Below the pieces are notes generated by a model, which made no database searches, was not told where the DNA came from, and saw only the letters and a program-made list of their open reading frames with translations. Shown here piece after piece: positions 1-6,426 of a stretch of 12,422 nt of DNA; position 1 is the stretch's first letter; the number at the start of each line of letters is the position of its first letter. Position numbers and translations under genes: made by a program. The DNA is from CAZPWF01 sp964610775 (lineage in GTDB: Bacteria > Patescibacteriota > Saccharimonadia > Saccharimonadales > JACQNP01), in NCBI GenBank assembly GCA_964610775.1, contig CAZSZC010000020.1, positions 1-12,422 of the forward strand. The letters run 5' to 3'.

Positions 1-251
1 TCGGCTGCAGCTTTTATCTGCGGAACATCGACAGAAATTTCACCACCCGATTGATCTTCTGCCTTATTCTTAGCATTGTCTAGAATACTGGTTATGATGT
101 GGTCGTAAACCCTAGAGGCCACCAGTGTCTTTTTGAGCGGTTCTGGTGTGCCGAAGTAGGCATTAAAAGCAGTAGTAGCAAGTACTAAAAAGAGTGACAG
201 GCTAAGTAGCGGTACGCATATAGCAATACATATCTTCCTGAGAGTATCCAT
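1..251 (-). CDS. Membrane-anchored protein of unknown function, N-terminal part (cut by window edge)
   Basis: An open frame of 83 complete codons reads from an ATG at 251-249 off the left edge with no stop, so the C-terminus is missing. Residues about 6-29 are a hydrophobic stretch (ICIAICVPLLSLSLFLVLAT) behind a short basic start, fitting a signal peptide or single N-terminal membrane anchor. The part that follows (FGTPEPLKKTLVASRVYDHI) is soluble-looking and would lie outside the membrane. The start is supported by a -10 hexamer TACAAT on the minus strand (263-258) six bases before the ATG, the spacing seen for most genes here. It is divergent from the HIT gene, sharing a symmetric promoter. 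I do not recognise the family. The fold after the anchor resembles many conserved hypothetical surface proteins of small bacteria, but no function can be given. Confidence 0.7.
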   Translation of the reverse strand, partial: MDTLRKICIAICVPLLSLSLFLVLATTAFNAYFGTPEPLKKTLVASRVYDHIITSILDNAKNKAEDQSGGEISVDVPQIKAAA

Positions 252-257
252 GTAGCT

Positions 258-272
258 ATTGTACGCTACAAT
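258..272. promoter_or_regulatory. Symmetric divergent promoter: back-to-back -10 hexamers
   Basis: ATTGTA-CGC-TACAAT is a perfect inverted repeat. Read rightwards, TACAAT (267-272) lies six bases before the ATG at 279. Read leftwards, TACAAT (263-258) lies six bases before the ATG at 251. Each would start transcription at, or within a base of, its start codon. The two hexamers are three bases apart, so two polymerases could hardly open both at once. No convincing -35 is seen for either. That they are promoters is inferred from the hexamer and spacing. Confidence 0.6.
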
Positions 273-278
273 ATGCTT

Positions 279-671
279 ATGCAAGACTCAATATTCGCAA
301 AAATCATTAAGGGAGAGATTCCCTGCCATAAAATTTATGAAGACGATTTAACAATCGCCTTTCTAGATATTCATCCGATAAAACCCGGCCACACTCTTGT
401 TGTTCCGAAGCAACAAATGGATCATCTCTGGGATTTGCCCGATGAATCATACTTAGCTGTAATGAATACTGCTAAAAAGGTTGCAAACAAGATGAGAGAA
501 GTTACTGGTGCGGCGCGCGTAGGTGTTCACGTTGTTGGACTAGATGTTCCACATGCGCATGTGCACTTATTCCCCTTCAACACTGTCGAAGAATATAGAA
601 CAGTTGTTGATATGAACATAGAACCTGATCATTTAGCTTTGGCCGAAATGGCTAAAAAACTAGCATTTTAG
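279..671 (+). CDS. HIT (histidine triad) family nucleotide hydrolase/transferase
   Basis: A 130-residue protein of normal length for the HIT family, whose members hydrolyse or transfer nucleotidyl groups, for example removing AMP from phosphoramidates or dinucleotides. The opening MQDSIFAKIIKGEIPCHKIY matches the family's beta-hairpin start. IHPIKPGHTLVVPK is the usual central motif. VPHAHVHLFP carries the His-x-His-x-His triad near residues 94-98, whose middle or last histidine is the nucleophile in known members. An ATG at 273 lies in the same frame, but 279 is preferred: it fits the family N-terminus and sits six bases after a TACAAT -10, which would make 273 lie upstream of the transcript. 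There is no Shine-Dalgarno sequence. The exact substrate cannot be told. Confidence 0.92.
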   Translation: MQDSIFAKIIKGEIPCHKIYEDDLTIAFLDIHPIKPGHTLVVPKQQMDHLWDLPDESYLAVMNTAKKVANKMREVTGAARVGVHVVGLDVPHAHVHLFPFNTVEEYRTVVDMNIEPDHLALAEMAKKLAF

Positions 672-674
672 ACG

Positions 675-683
675 TGGTACACT
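675..683 (+). promoter_or_regulatory. Extended -10 promoter for the 58-residue membrane protein
   Basis: TGgTACACT, an extended -10 (TG plus one base before the hexamer), ends six bases before the ATG at 690, so the message is predicted to be leaderless. It lies only a few bases after the HIT stop codon. No clear -35 was seen. Confidence 0.5.
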
Positions 684-689
684 AGAAAT

Positions 690-866
690 ATGGGAAAAGG
701 ACTTATCGCGTTTTTATTCGGTCTCGGACTAGCGGGTTGGATCTATTCTAAGACTCAGCAAACAACAGGTGGTGATTCTCGACGATCAATGATCGCTGGT
801 GGTGCGATAGGTTTCGTAGGCATGTTGATAATGCTCTTGGTACTAAGCTTTATACCAGGACTGTAG
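690..866 (+). CDS. Small two-helix membrane protein, 58 residues
   Basis: ATG at 690 to TAG at 864-866 gives 58 residues with two hydrophobic segments, about residues 5-20 (LIAFLFGLGLAGWIYS) and 34-55 (MIAGGAIGFVGMLIMLLVLS). They are joined by a short polar loop, KTQQTTGGDSRR, whose basic end suggests it faces the cytoplasm. The first segment is glycine-rich with small residues, the sort of face that packs against another helix. No Shine-Dalgarno is present, but an extended -10 lies six bases upstream as for neighbouring genes. It sits alone between HIT and the HTH-HAD gene on the same strand. I do not recognise the family. The start signal and the clean two-helix pattern argue that it is real. 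Confidence 0.65.
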   Translation: MGKGLIAFLFGLGLAGWIYSKTQQTTGGDSRRSMIAGGAIGFVGMLIMLLVLSFIPGL

Positions 867-909
867 CCGTTTGTTACTAGTTTGGGCTGTAAAATATTGA
901 ATATATTGG

Positions 910-915
910 TATTAT
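910..915 (+). promoter_or_regulatory. -10 promoter of the HTH-HAD gene
   Basis: TATTAT ends seven bases before the ATG at 923, predicting a leaderless or nearly leaderless message. The GTG at 917, in frame and further upstream, would fall between the -10 and the start point and is therefore unlikely to be used. Confidence 0.5.
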
Positions 916-922
916 AGTGCTA

Positions 923-1786
923 ATGGGTGAGGAAAATGCGGAGATTGCGCTCGGGCAGCGCCTACAACAAGCTCGACAAAAAGCTGGTCTAACACAACAG
1001 CAATTGTGTCAAAAGGCCCAGCTTTCGTATTCTACATTGGCAAAAATTGAGCGTGGTGCTATCAAGTCACCGTCAATATTTACGATTCAAAGCATTGCTG
1101 AGGCACTAGGCGTCTCACTAGAGGTGTTGTTGGGCATTTCCAATACTGGCCAAATGACACAAAAGCCAAAGAAACGGTCGCTTAGTGGAGTGCGGTTTGT
1201 ATATTTTGATATTAATGGCTGCTTAGTCCGGTTCTTTCATAGGGCGTTTACCAATATGACACATGAAACTGGCGTACCAGCTGACATAATTGAGACAACC
1301 TTTTGGCACTATAACGACGCTGCTTGTAGGGGTGAGATGACGATGGAGGAGTTTAATCAGCAGTTTGCTTCTCGACTCGGCTTACGTGAAGTTGATTGGA
1401 TGAAGTATTACCTAGATGCTGTCGATAAGATCGATGAAATGCAAGAAGTGGTTGCCTGGGTTGCCGACAATTACTATGTAGGCCTCTTAAGTAATATCAT
1501 GCCTGGTTTTATAGATGAAATGATTGAACGAAACCTACTGCCTAAAATTGCATATGACGTGATCATAGACTCATCGCAAGTGGGTGCTATTAAGCCAGAA
1601 CAGAAGATATATGAAATTGCTCAGAATCGAACTGCCGTACAGCCTGAGGAAATACTATTGATTGATGATTCTAGATCTAATCTTATGGCCGCCGAAAAAA
1701 TGGGGTGGCATGTACAGTGGTTCGATGACTATCGTCCTACCGAGAGTGCTAGTCGTGTACGAGAAACTCTTATACCAGAAGACTAA
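923..1786 (+). CDS. XRE-family helix-turn-helix protein fused to a HAD-like hydrolase domain
   Basis: A 287-residue, two-domain protein. Residues about 8-72 are a Cro/C1-type (XRE) DNA-binding helix-turn-helix: LGQRLQQARQKAGLTQQQLC, then LSYSTLAKIERGAIKSPS and a closing helix around IAEALGVSLEVLL. A short basic linker (TQKPKKRS) leads to a haloacid-dehalogenase-like domain, residues about 90-285. HAD motif I is FDINGCLV (Asp96), motif II LLSN (Ser190), motif III AIKPEQ (Lys224) and motif IV LLIDD (Asp248-Asp249). In motif I the second aspartate of the usual DxD, the general acid/base, is Asn98, so phosphatase activity may be weak or lost. A small-molecule phosphate sensor controlling transcription is one possible reading, but that is inference. 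The ATG at 923 is chosen over an in-frame GTG at 917 because of the -10 position. The TAA stop overlaps the convergent valS stop. Confidence 0.82.
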   Translation: MGEENAEIALGQRLQQARQKAGLTQQQLCQKAQLSYSTLAKIERGAIKSPSIFTIQSIAEALGVSLEVLLGISNTGQMTQKPKKRSLSGVRFVYFDINGCLVRFFHRAFTNMTHETGVPADIIETTFWHYNDAACRGEMTMEEFNQQFASRLGLREVDWMKYYLDAVDKIDEMQEVVAWVADNYYVGLLSNIMPGFIDEMIERNLLPKIAYDVIIDSSQVGAIKPEQKIYEIAQNRTAVQPEEILLIDDSRSNLMAAEKMGWHVQWFDDYRPTESASRVRETLIPED

Positions 1787-4350
1787 TTGCCAAAACGCCT
1801 AATTTCCTCACTTATCTTTTCCAATAGTTGTTTGGCTTCTTCTAGCTGGGTTTTGCTCTGGTCGACCAAGGCTTTGGGCGCTTTCTTGGTATATGATTCA
1901 TTGCCCAGGCGTGCTTCTAGTTGTTTCACGAGCTTTTGTTGGTCAGACTGTTTTTCGCCAAGTTTTTTGAGGTATGAGCGAATTGTTTCTTGGTCGACAT
2001 CTAGCCAACACTGAACCTCAGTCCCTGTAAGGTGAAGTCCGTGCCCTGCCCTAACTTCCTTAACTTCACTAAGTCTTGCCAGTGTACTGATTAGCTTACC
2101 TTGTTCTTTAAGGAGTTTGTCTCCAGAGTGATACAAGGTTATATCGCCCTTTAGATGCATGCTTGAGCGAATGTACCTGATTTCAGCAACGATAGATTTG
2201 ATTGTCTCAAACGCCTTGGCTTTTGTGGCGTCATATTTAACTGTGTTTGGCCAAGAGCTAACTGCAAGTATAGTATCGTTTTCCCAAGCCAAGGTTTGCC
2301 AGATGGTCTCTGTTAAAAACGGTGCAAAAGGATGGGTAAGCTTCAGCATAGTTTCTAAAATATAGGCCAGAATACTTTTATTAGCGCTTCCCTTGCTAGC
2401 TTCAATGTACCAGTCGGCAATATCATCCCAAAGTGTATGATAGATAGTTTCGTAAGCTTCGGCGAAGCGGAATTTGTCCAAATCGCCAGAAATTTTATCT
2501 GTTGAGTGTTGTAGTTTGCTCAACACCCAATGATCTGCCAAAGACTCGGCTTTCGGGCTAACACGCAGATGTGCCTCGTCGCCCACGATGTCTTCAATAA
2601 ACCTTGCTACATTCCATAATTTATTACAGAAGTTTCGAGCTCCGACTAATTTACTTGGATCGAATGGACGGTTATTCCCTGCTGTTTCAACTGCAATCAT
2701 ACCCATACGGAAAGCATCTGCACCGTATTTATCGATTTGAGACATAGGGTCGATAACATTACCCTTACTCTTGCTCATTTTTTGTCCGTGTTCGTCCTGT
2801 ACTAAACCATGTAAGTAGACTTGTTCAAATGGAATGCTATCAGTGTTGTATAGTCCAAACATGATCATGCGGCTTACCCAAGGATAAAGAATATCTGCTC
2901 CGGTTTCCATGACACTCAATGGATAAAACTTACTGAAATCTTCACCATTCGGGTAGTCCAGTGCGGCGTATGGCCAACTTGAACTACTAAACCACGTATC
3001 AAAAACGTCTGGATCACGGTGGTAAATCTTGCCATTAACTTCGATCGTTTCTTGATCTATTCGGTCATCGTATATCCAATCGGACAAGTCTTCGCTATTT
3101 TGGAAGGCCGGTATGGGTATCCCCCAAGCAATCTGACGACTTATATTCCAATCTCTCAAGCCCTTAAGGTACTCTATAAGCTGATTTTTCTTAGTCTCAG
3201 GATAGAATTTTATCTTGTCATCACGAAGAACCTTGATTGCACGCGAAGCCAAGGGCTTCATGTCAATAAACCATTGTTCGCGCAATAGTGGTTCAATCAC
3301 GGTTCCGCATTTGTAACAGTGGCCGACATTATGTGTGTGTTGCTCGATATTTTCTAGCAAGCCTTGGGCTTTTAGGTCGTCGACTACGGCCTTTCGAGCC
3401 TCTTGGACAGTCAAGCCGCGATATGGCTCTGGAACGGTATGGGGTAGTTTGCCAGTATGGTCAATAACAGTAATCATTGGCAAGTCATGTCGCTGTCCTG
3501 CGTCATAGTCGTTAGGATCATGAGCTGGAGTTATCTTTACAGCCCCTGTTCCAAAATCTTTATCTACAAAGCTATCAGCAATGATTGGTATTTCGCGGTT
3601 GGTCAGAGGCAGCTTAACGGTTTTGCCAATATATTCTTTGTAACGCTCATCCTCTGGATGAACAGCCACGGCAGTATCGCCTAGCATTGTCTCTGGCCGC
3701 GTAGTGGCAACTATTATTTCGCCCTGACCGTCCGTCAAGGGGTATTTAATACTCCATATATGACCTTCAACTTCTTTATGTTCAACCTCGATATCGGCAA
3801 AACCAGTACCGTGGAAGGTGCAGAAATTAACCAGTCTTTCACCTCGATATATAAGGCCTTCGTCCCACATTTTTTTGAATGTATCGTAGGCTTGATTAAT
3901 AATTTTATCGTCGAGCGTAAATACATAACGACTCCAGTCAACGCTGTCGCCCAGCTTTCGGAATTGGGATTCATAATTGCCACGGTTTTCAGCTACAAAA
4001 TCCCAAACCTGAGCATATAGCTCTTCCCTGCTAAAATCGAATCGGCTTTTCCCCTGTTCTGCCAATTTTTTCTCATAAACAACTTGAGTTTCGAAGCCTG
4101 CATGGTCAGCACCGGGTAATAGTAACGATGCCTCACCCTTCATCCTGTGGTAACGTACAGCGACATCCATAATTGTGTGGTTGAGGCCATGACCAAGGTG
4201 AAGGTTGCCATTAGCATTTGGTGGTGGCACCACGATACTAAAGCTTTCATTACTACCCCTGTTTTTCGGTACAAAGCTTTCAGTTTTTTCCCAAAGTGCA
4301 TAGATGTCACTTTCGTACTCTTGTGGTTCATATATTTTTGACAATTTCAC
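1783..4350 (-). CDS. valS: Valyl-tRNA synthetase
   Basis: An 855-residue class Ia aminoacyl-tRNA synthetase that charges tRNA-Val in the cytoplasm. The ATP-binding HIGH motif is HLGH (residues 51-54) after PPPNANGNL, and KMSKS lies at 524-528. The editing (CP1) domain carries ATTRPETMLGD (215-225) and GTGAVKITPAHDPND (267-281), which remove mischarged Thr. DTWFSSSSWP (451-460) belongs to the catalytic core. A CYKC pair at 345-348 may be half of a zinc knuckle; I see no second CxxC nearby. The last 60 or so residues form the charged coiled-coil arm typical of ValRS (QLEARLGNESYTKKAPKALV). The start is a GTG at 4350, with a weak Shine-Dalgarno AGGGA (4361-4357) six bases upstream and an in-frame TAA 27 bases further up. 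Its TAG overlaps the convergent HTH-HAD stop. A 330-base leader region with a possible leader ORF lies upstream. Confidence 0.97.
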   Translation of the reverse strand: MKLSKIYEPQEYESDIYALWEKTESFVPKNRGSNESFSIVVPPPNANGNLHLGHGLNHTIMDVAVRYHRMKGEASLLLPGADHAGFETQVVYEKKLAEQGKSRFDFSREELYAQVWDFVAENRGNYESQFRKLGDSVDWSRYVFTLDDKIINQAYDTFKKMWDEGLIYRGERLVNFCTFHGTGFADIEVEHKEVEGHIWSIKYPLTDGQGEIIVATTRPETMLGDTAVAVHPEDERYKEYIGKTVKLPLTNREIPIIADSFVDKDFGTGAVKITPAHDPNDYDAGQRHDLPMITVIDHTGKLPHTVPEPYRGLTVQEARKAVVDDLKAQGLLENIEQHTHNVGHCYKCGTVIEPLLREQWFIDMKPLASRAIKVLRDDKIKFYPETKKNQLIEYLKGLRDWNISRQIAWGIPIPAFQNSEDLSDWIYDDRIDQETIEVNGKIYHRDPDVFDTWFSSSSWPYAALDYPNGEDFSKFYPLSVMETGADILYPWVSRMIMFGLYNTDSIPFEQVYLHGLVQDEHGQKMSKSKGNVIDPMSQIDKYGADAFRMGMIAVETAGNNRPFDPSKLVGARNFCNKLWNVARFIEDIVGDEAHLRVSPKAESLADHWVLSKLQHSTDKISGDLDKFRFAEAYETIYHTLWDDIADWYIEASKGSANKSILAYILETMLKLTHPFAPFLTETIWQTLAWENDTILAVSSWPNTVKYDATKAKAFETIKSIVAEIRYIRSSMHLKGDITLYHSGDKLLKEQGKLISTLARLSEVKEVRAGHGLHLTGTEVQCWLDVDQETIRSYLKKLGEKQSDQQKLVKQLEARLGNESYTKKAPKALVDQSKTQLEEAKQLLEKISEEIRRFGN

Positions 4351-4397
4351 GTCAGTTCCCTGTTCTTTATTGAATTATGGTTACTAAATTGGTAAAT

Positions 4398-4425
4398 AAA
4401 AATTAGTAGCCCGAAGGCACATTAC
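4398..4425 (-). terminator. Weak attenuator-like hairpin ahead of valS
   Basis: On the minus strand GTA-(ATGT)-GCC-TTCG-GGC-TAC can fold into a six-pair stem with a four-base bulge, closed by the very stable C(UUCG)G tetraloop. It is followed by TAATTTTTATTT. The fold ends at the stop codon of the small leader ORF and lies about 48 bases before valS. The stem is short for an intrinsic terminator, so this is a tentative call. Confidence 0.3.
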
Positions 4426-4465
4426 CCCTGACAGAACTTGACCAATATGAAACCATGTTTTTCAT
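4403..4465 (-). CDS. Possible 20-residue leader peptide upstream of valS
   Basis: ATG at 4465-4463 through TAA at 4405-4403 encodes MKNMVSYWSSSVRGNVPSGY. It begins exactly seven bases after a perfect extended -10 (TGtTATAAT), the same spacing as the real leaderless genes here. Three of its 20 codons are Val (GTT, GTC, GTG), and the last lies inside the UUCG hairpin at 4425-4406. This would suit sensing of charged tRNA-Val by ribosome stalling ahead of valS. Against it, the peptide is very short, the Val codons are not consecutive, and chance cannot be excluded. Confidence 0.3.
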   Translation of the reverse strand: MKNMVSYWSSSVRGNVPSGY

Positions 4466-4472
4466 CAAGTGC

Positions 4473-4481
4473 ATTATAACA
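4473..4481 (-). promoter_or_regulatory. Extended -10 promoter for valS (and its leader)
   Basis: On the minus strand TGtTATAAT is a perfect extended -10; the best -35 at 17 bases is a poor TAGCCA. The predicted start is near 4466. The hexamer is flanked by a short inverted repeat TCAAG (4465-4469) / CTTGA (4483-4487). It is the best promoter candidate in the 331-bp gap and is oriented towards valS. Confidence 0.55.
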
Positions 4482-4511
4482 CCTTGAATCTTACGTGGCT
4501 AATCTGTTGAG

Positions 4512-4523
4512 TTTCACGTGAAA
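4512..4523. promoter_or_regulatory. parS-like palindrome 1 (TTTCACGTGAAA)
   Basis: TTTCACGTGAAA is a perfect 12-bp palindrome and identical to the core of the conserved bacterial ParB-binding site parS (TGTTTCACGTGAAACA). Extended to the 16-mer (4510-4525), 13 of 16 bases match. It may be a chromosome-segregation site. Because it lies 31-50 bases upstream of the valS -10, a transcription-factor operator is the main alternative. Confidence 0.5.
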
Positions 4524-4545
4524 GTAGACAACTAAACACAAGACT

Positions 4546-4557
4546 TTTCACATGAAA
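4546..4557. promoter_or_regulatory. parS-like palindrome 2 (TTTCACATGAAA)
   Basis: This differs from the parS core by one base (CA for CG at the centre); the full 16-mer (4544-4559) matches at 11 positions. Its centre is 34 bp from palindrome 1. Two such sites this close are unlikely by chance and suggest one protein binds both, either ParB or a regulator of valS. Confidence 0.4.
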
Positions 4558-4681
4558 GCCCTCCATTCAATCTTCGACCGTCCGTTTGTTTCAAAGGTGC
4601 GAATTCCCACCACAAACGTTTTTGTTTTCATAAATAGTATAGCAAATAACTAGGGCCGAGCAGCTGCGCATAAACGGAAAG

Positions 4682-5743
4682 CTACATCGATAGGTTTGGT
4701 TGGATTTCGAGAGAGTAGGGGTCCGCTGGGGGTTGTTCAAGCAGCGCTTTGAAGCAACCGAGGGTAGCTATCATTGCGCCATTATCAGTACAAAGTTGGG
4801 GGTCGGTATAGGCAACCTCAATCGATAACCGTTCGCTTAGTTGGTGCCGAAGCTCTGGGCTAGCAGATACGCCACCACCAATAACTACAGACTTTGGTTG
4901 AAACTCTTCGTAAGCCTGAACTACCTTGTCAACGACAGTTTCTATAGCTATACGTTGGAAACTGGCTGCTATATTGGCTTTCTGAGCCTCAGAGAGCCTT
5001 TCTGACAGCTTATGAGATGGAAATGTGTGATCTTCACCTATTTCTTTTTGTGCTGCCCGCAAAACAGCTGTTTTGATCCCACTAAACGAAAAGTCATACT
5101 TGCCCGGCATCTTTGACTTAGGGAAGTTGAATGCATATGGGTCGCCATTTTGTGCTGCCAGCCCAACACTAGGACCGCCAGGGTAAGGAAGACCAATAAT
5201 TTTAGCTACCTTATCAAATGCTTCGCCTATAGCATCGTCATGAGTTTGGCCTAGTAAGGTGTAGTTAAAATGGTCCCTCCAAAGTACTAACTGAGAATGC
5301 CCTCCGGAAACTATTAGGCCTAGCATTGGAAATTTTGGCTGTTTTTCTGGTAATAAGAAACCGTCAAGGACAGACTCGGTAAGAAAATTAGCATAAATAT
5401 GCCCCTCCACATGATTAATACCATAGAAGGGTTTGTTGTGTGTGATAGCAAGTGTTCGGGCTGTCATAACACCGACAAGAAGTGATCCACCCAAGCCGGC
5501 TCCATAGGTTACTGCAATAGCGTCTATGTCCTTCCATTCGATGTTCGCTTGATCAATTGCTTGGTCGATAACAGGGATGATAGATTCAATGTGGCTTCGT
5601 GCGGCTATCTCCGGTACAACGCCTCCGTAAGCAGCGTGTAAATCCATACTAGTGGCTGTTACCAAAGACAGTAATTTATAGCCATCTTCCACTACAGCCG
5701 CACTAGTTTCGTCGCAACTACTTTCAATACCGAGTACTTTCAC
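4682..5743 (-). CDS. tsaD: tRNA N6-threonylcarbamoyladenosine transferase subunit TsaD
   Basis: A 353-residue protein of the Kae1/TsaD/YgjD family, which transfers the threonylcarbamoyl group from TC-AMP to A37 of ANN-decoding tRNAs together with TsaB and TsaE. It opens with the ASKHA-fold phosphate loop MKVLGIESSCDETSAAVV. The metal ligands of the HxxxH motif are His111 and His115 in NHVEGHIYA. LIVSGGHSQL (143-152), DDAIGEAFDKVAKIIGLPYP (169-188), GGGVSASPELR (289-299) and TDNGAMIA (319-326, Asp320 a metal ligand) are all intact, and length is normal. The start is a GTG at 5743; an extended -10 TGtTATTAT on the minus strand ends six bases upstream, so the message is predicted leaderless. It is divergent from the unknown gene at 5803. 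No strong terminator follows the TAG. Confidence 0.97.
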   Translation of the reverse strand: MKVLGIESSCDETSAAVVEDGYKLLSLVTATSMDLHAAYGGVVPEIAARSHIESIIPVIDQAIDQANIEWKDIDAIAVTYGAGLGGSLLVGVMTARTLAITHNKPFYGINHVEGHIYANFLTESVLDGFLLPEKQPKFPMLGLIVSGGHSQLVLWRDHFNYTLLGQTHDDAIGEAFDKVAKIIGLPYPGGPSVGLAAQNGDPYAFNFPKSKMPGKYDFSFSGIKTAVLRAAQKEIGEDHTFPSHKLSERLSEAQKANIAASFQRIAIETVVDKVVQAYEEFQPKSVVIGGGVSASPELRHQLSERLSIEVAYTDPQLCTDNGAMIATLGCFKALLEQPPADPYSLEIQPNLSM

Positions 5744-5749
5744 CCCAGT

Positions 5750-5758
5750 ATAATAACA
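5750..5758 (-). promoter_or_regulatory. Extended -10 promoter of tsaD
   Basis: On the minus strand TGtTATTAT ends six bases before the GTG start of tsaD, predicting transcription to begin at the start codon. A -35 is not clear, which is common when the TG extension is present. Confidence 0.55.
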
Positions 5759-5764
5759 GACAGA

Positions 5765-5793
5765 TTGTTAATAAGTTATAAAAATGTTATAGT
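5765..5793 (+). promoter_or_regulatory. Promoter of the 5803 gene
   Basis: TTGTTA (5765-5770), 17 bases, then TATAGT (5788-5793), with a TG one base ahead of the hexamer. This is the most complete -35/-10 pair in the window. Transcription should begin near 5800, leaving at most two or three bases before the ATG at 5803 and excluding the in-frame ATG at 5794, which directly abuts the -10. Confidence 0.65.
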
Positions 5794-5802
5794 ATGTTAA
5801 TT

Positions 5803-6381
5803 ATGCCTGAGAAAAACAGTTTTACTGATAAGGTAGTCAATTACTTAAATAGCACTATTGATGGCGTTGCATTTAGTCTTAATAGCAAAGACTATGAAGG
5901 TGCGCCTAGAATGCGGGAGTATAAACTTTTTCATAAAAGTGCCACTAATTTAGTGCTTATGGTCATGCGACAAACCTTAGAGATGGGGGCATACACCAGT
6001 CATGATCCATATGTTTCGAGCGAATTTGCATTTGTCCCAAAGGCTGAGGTCCCACGGATACGCTGGGGAAATAGCAGCTATAAAGTTCCAAAATCCACAC
6101 ATATAATTATTGGTGCTCGTGGACCTTTGTTGGGTACTACGCTAACTCTTACGCATCGTTTAGAGGTACCTAATGATATAGAAGTGGGCGATTTCGATAT
6201 TCTTAGTGGCGATCACGCAATAACTGAAAGAATCGGCTTTGATGATTCAAGGCCATATTTAACTCTTGAGAATCACGAAGGCAGCGGCTTATTGCCAGAC
6301 ACTGAACTTATGGAAAAGGTTCTAGGGGGACTTTCTTTGATTGCTTCAGCACCGGATCACCAGATATTAGTTACACAATAG
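5803..6381 (+). CDS. Conserved-looking soluble protein of unknown function, 192 residues
   Basis: Starts MPEKNSFTDKVVNYLNSTID and ends in TAG. It has no signal peptide, membrane segment or motif I can recognise. The composition is that of a globular alpha/beta protein: a helical N-terminal third (VVNYLNSTIDGVAFSLNSKD, then NLVLMVMRQTLEM) followed by a strand-rich region (STHIIIGARGPLLGTTLTLT) and an acidic stretch (IEVGDFDILSGDHA). The ATG at 5803 is preferred over the in-frame ATG at 5794 because 5794 immediately follows the -10 hexamer. It is divergent from tsaD and lies 45 bases ahead of the Mur ligase, which has its own promoter, so a shared operon is not required. Codon use resembles the neighbours and gives no sign of recent transfer. 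Confidence 0.75.
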   Translation: MPEKNSFTDKVVNYLNSTIDGVAFSLNSKDYEGAPRMREYKLFHKSATNLVLMVMRQTLEMGAYTSHDPYVSSEFAFVPKAEVPRIRWGNSSYKVPKSTHIIIGARGPLLGTTLTLTHRLEVPNDIEVGDFDILSGDHAITERIGFDDSRPYLTLENHEGSGLLPDTELMEKVLGGLSLIASAPDHQILVTQ

Positions 6382-6413
6382 AGCCAATACAGACCATCTT
6401 GGTCAAATGAAGG

Positions 6414-6419
6414 TATAAT
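6414..6419 (+). promoter_or_regulatory. -10 promoter of the Mur ligase gene
   Basis: A consensus TATAAT ends seven bases before the ATG at 6427, again predicting a leaderless message. No good -35 is visible at 16-18 bases. Confidence 0.55.
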
Positions 6420-6426
6420 TCCACTG

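Larger units (their letters stand above)
4351..4681. other. 331-bp intergenic region between valS and tsaD
   Basis: This is the only long non-coding stretch in the window. On the minus strand, from tsaD towards valS, it holds a possible extended -10 TGcTATACT (4644-4636), a near-palindromic 16-mer at 4596-4611, two parS-like palindromes (centres 4551/4552 and 4517/4518), an extended -10 TGtTATAAT (4481-4473), a 20-codon ORF (4465-4403), a small UUCG hairpin with a U-tract (4425-4398), and the valS ribosome site. I see no tRNA, no T-box consensus and no DnaA-box cluster. There is no strong intrinsic terminator behind tsaD. Confidence 0.7.

Noticed and set aside
643..668. Small hairpin at the end of the HIT gene as an intrinsic terminator
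   Set aside because: The stem is AT-rich with a bulge and the T-run is only four bases; it also lies inside the coding sequence.
4548..4631. 27-codon ORF (MKTKTFVVGIRTFETNGRSK...) on the minus strand behind an extended -10
   Set aside because: The ATG is only four bases after the hexamer, unlike the other genes, it ends in TGA, which no real gene here uses, and it runs through a parS-like site. The -10 may be real but the ORF is probably chance.
4351..4680. T-box riboswitch upstream of valS
   Set aside because: I looked for the T-box AGGGUGGNACCGCG sequence on the minus strand; the nearest stretch, AGGGGTAATGTGCC, lacks the conserved core, and no specifier stem is evident.
4351..4681. Replication origin in the long intergenic gap
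   Set aside because: I see no cluster of DnaA boxes (TTATNCACA) and no dnaA or dnaN nearby. parS-like sites alone do not mark an origin.
5943..5955. 13-bp palindrome CACTAA-T-TTAGTG
   Set aside because: It lies within the coding region of the 5803 gene with no relation to a gene boundary, and a palindrome of this length is expected now and then by chance.
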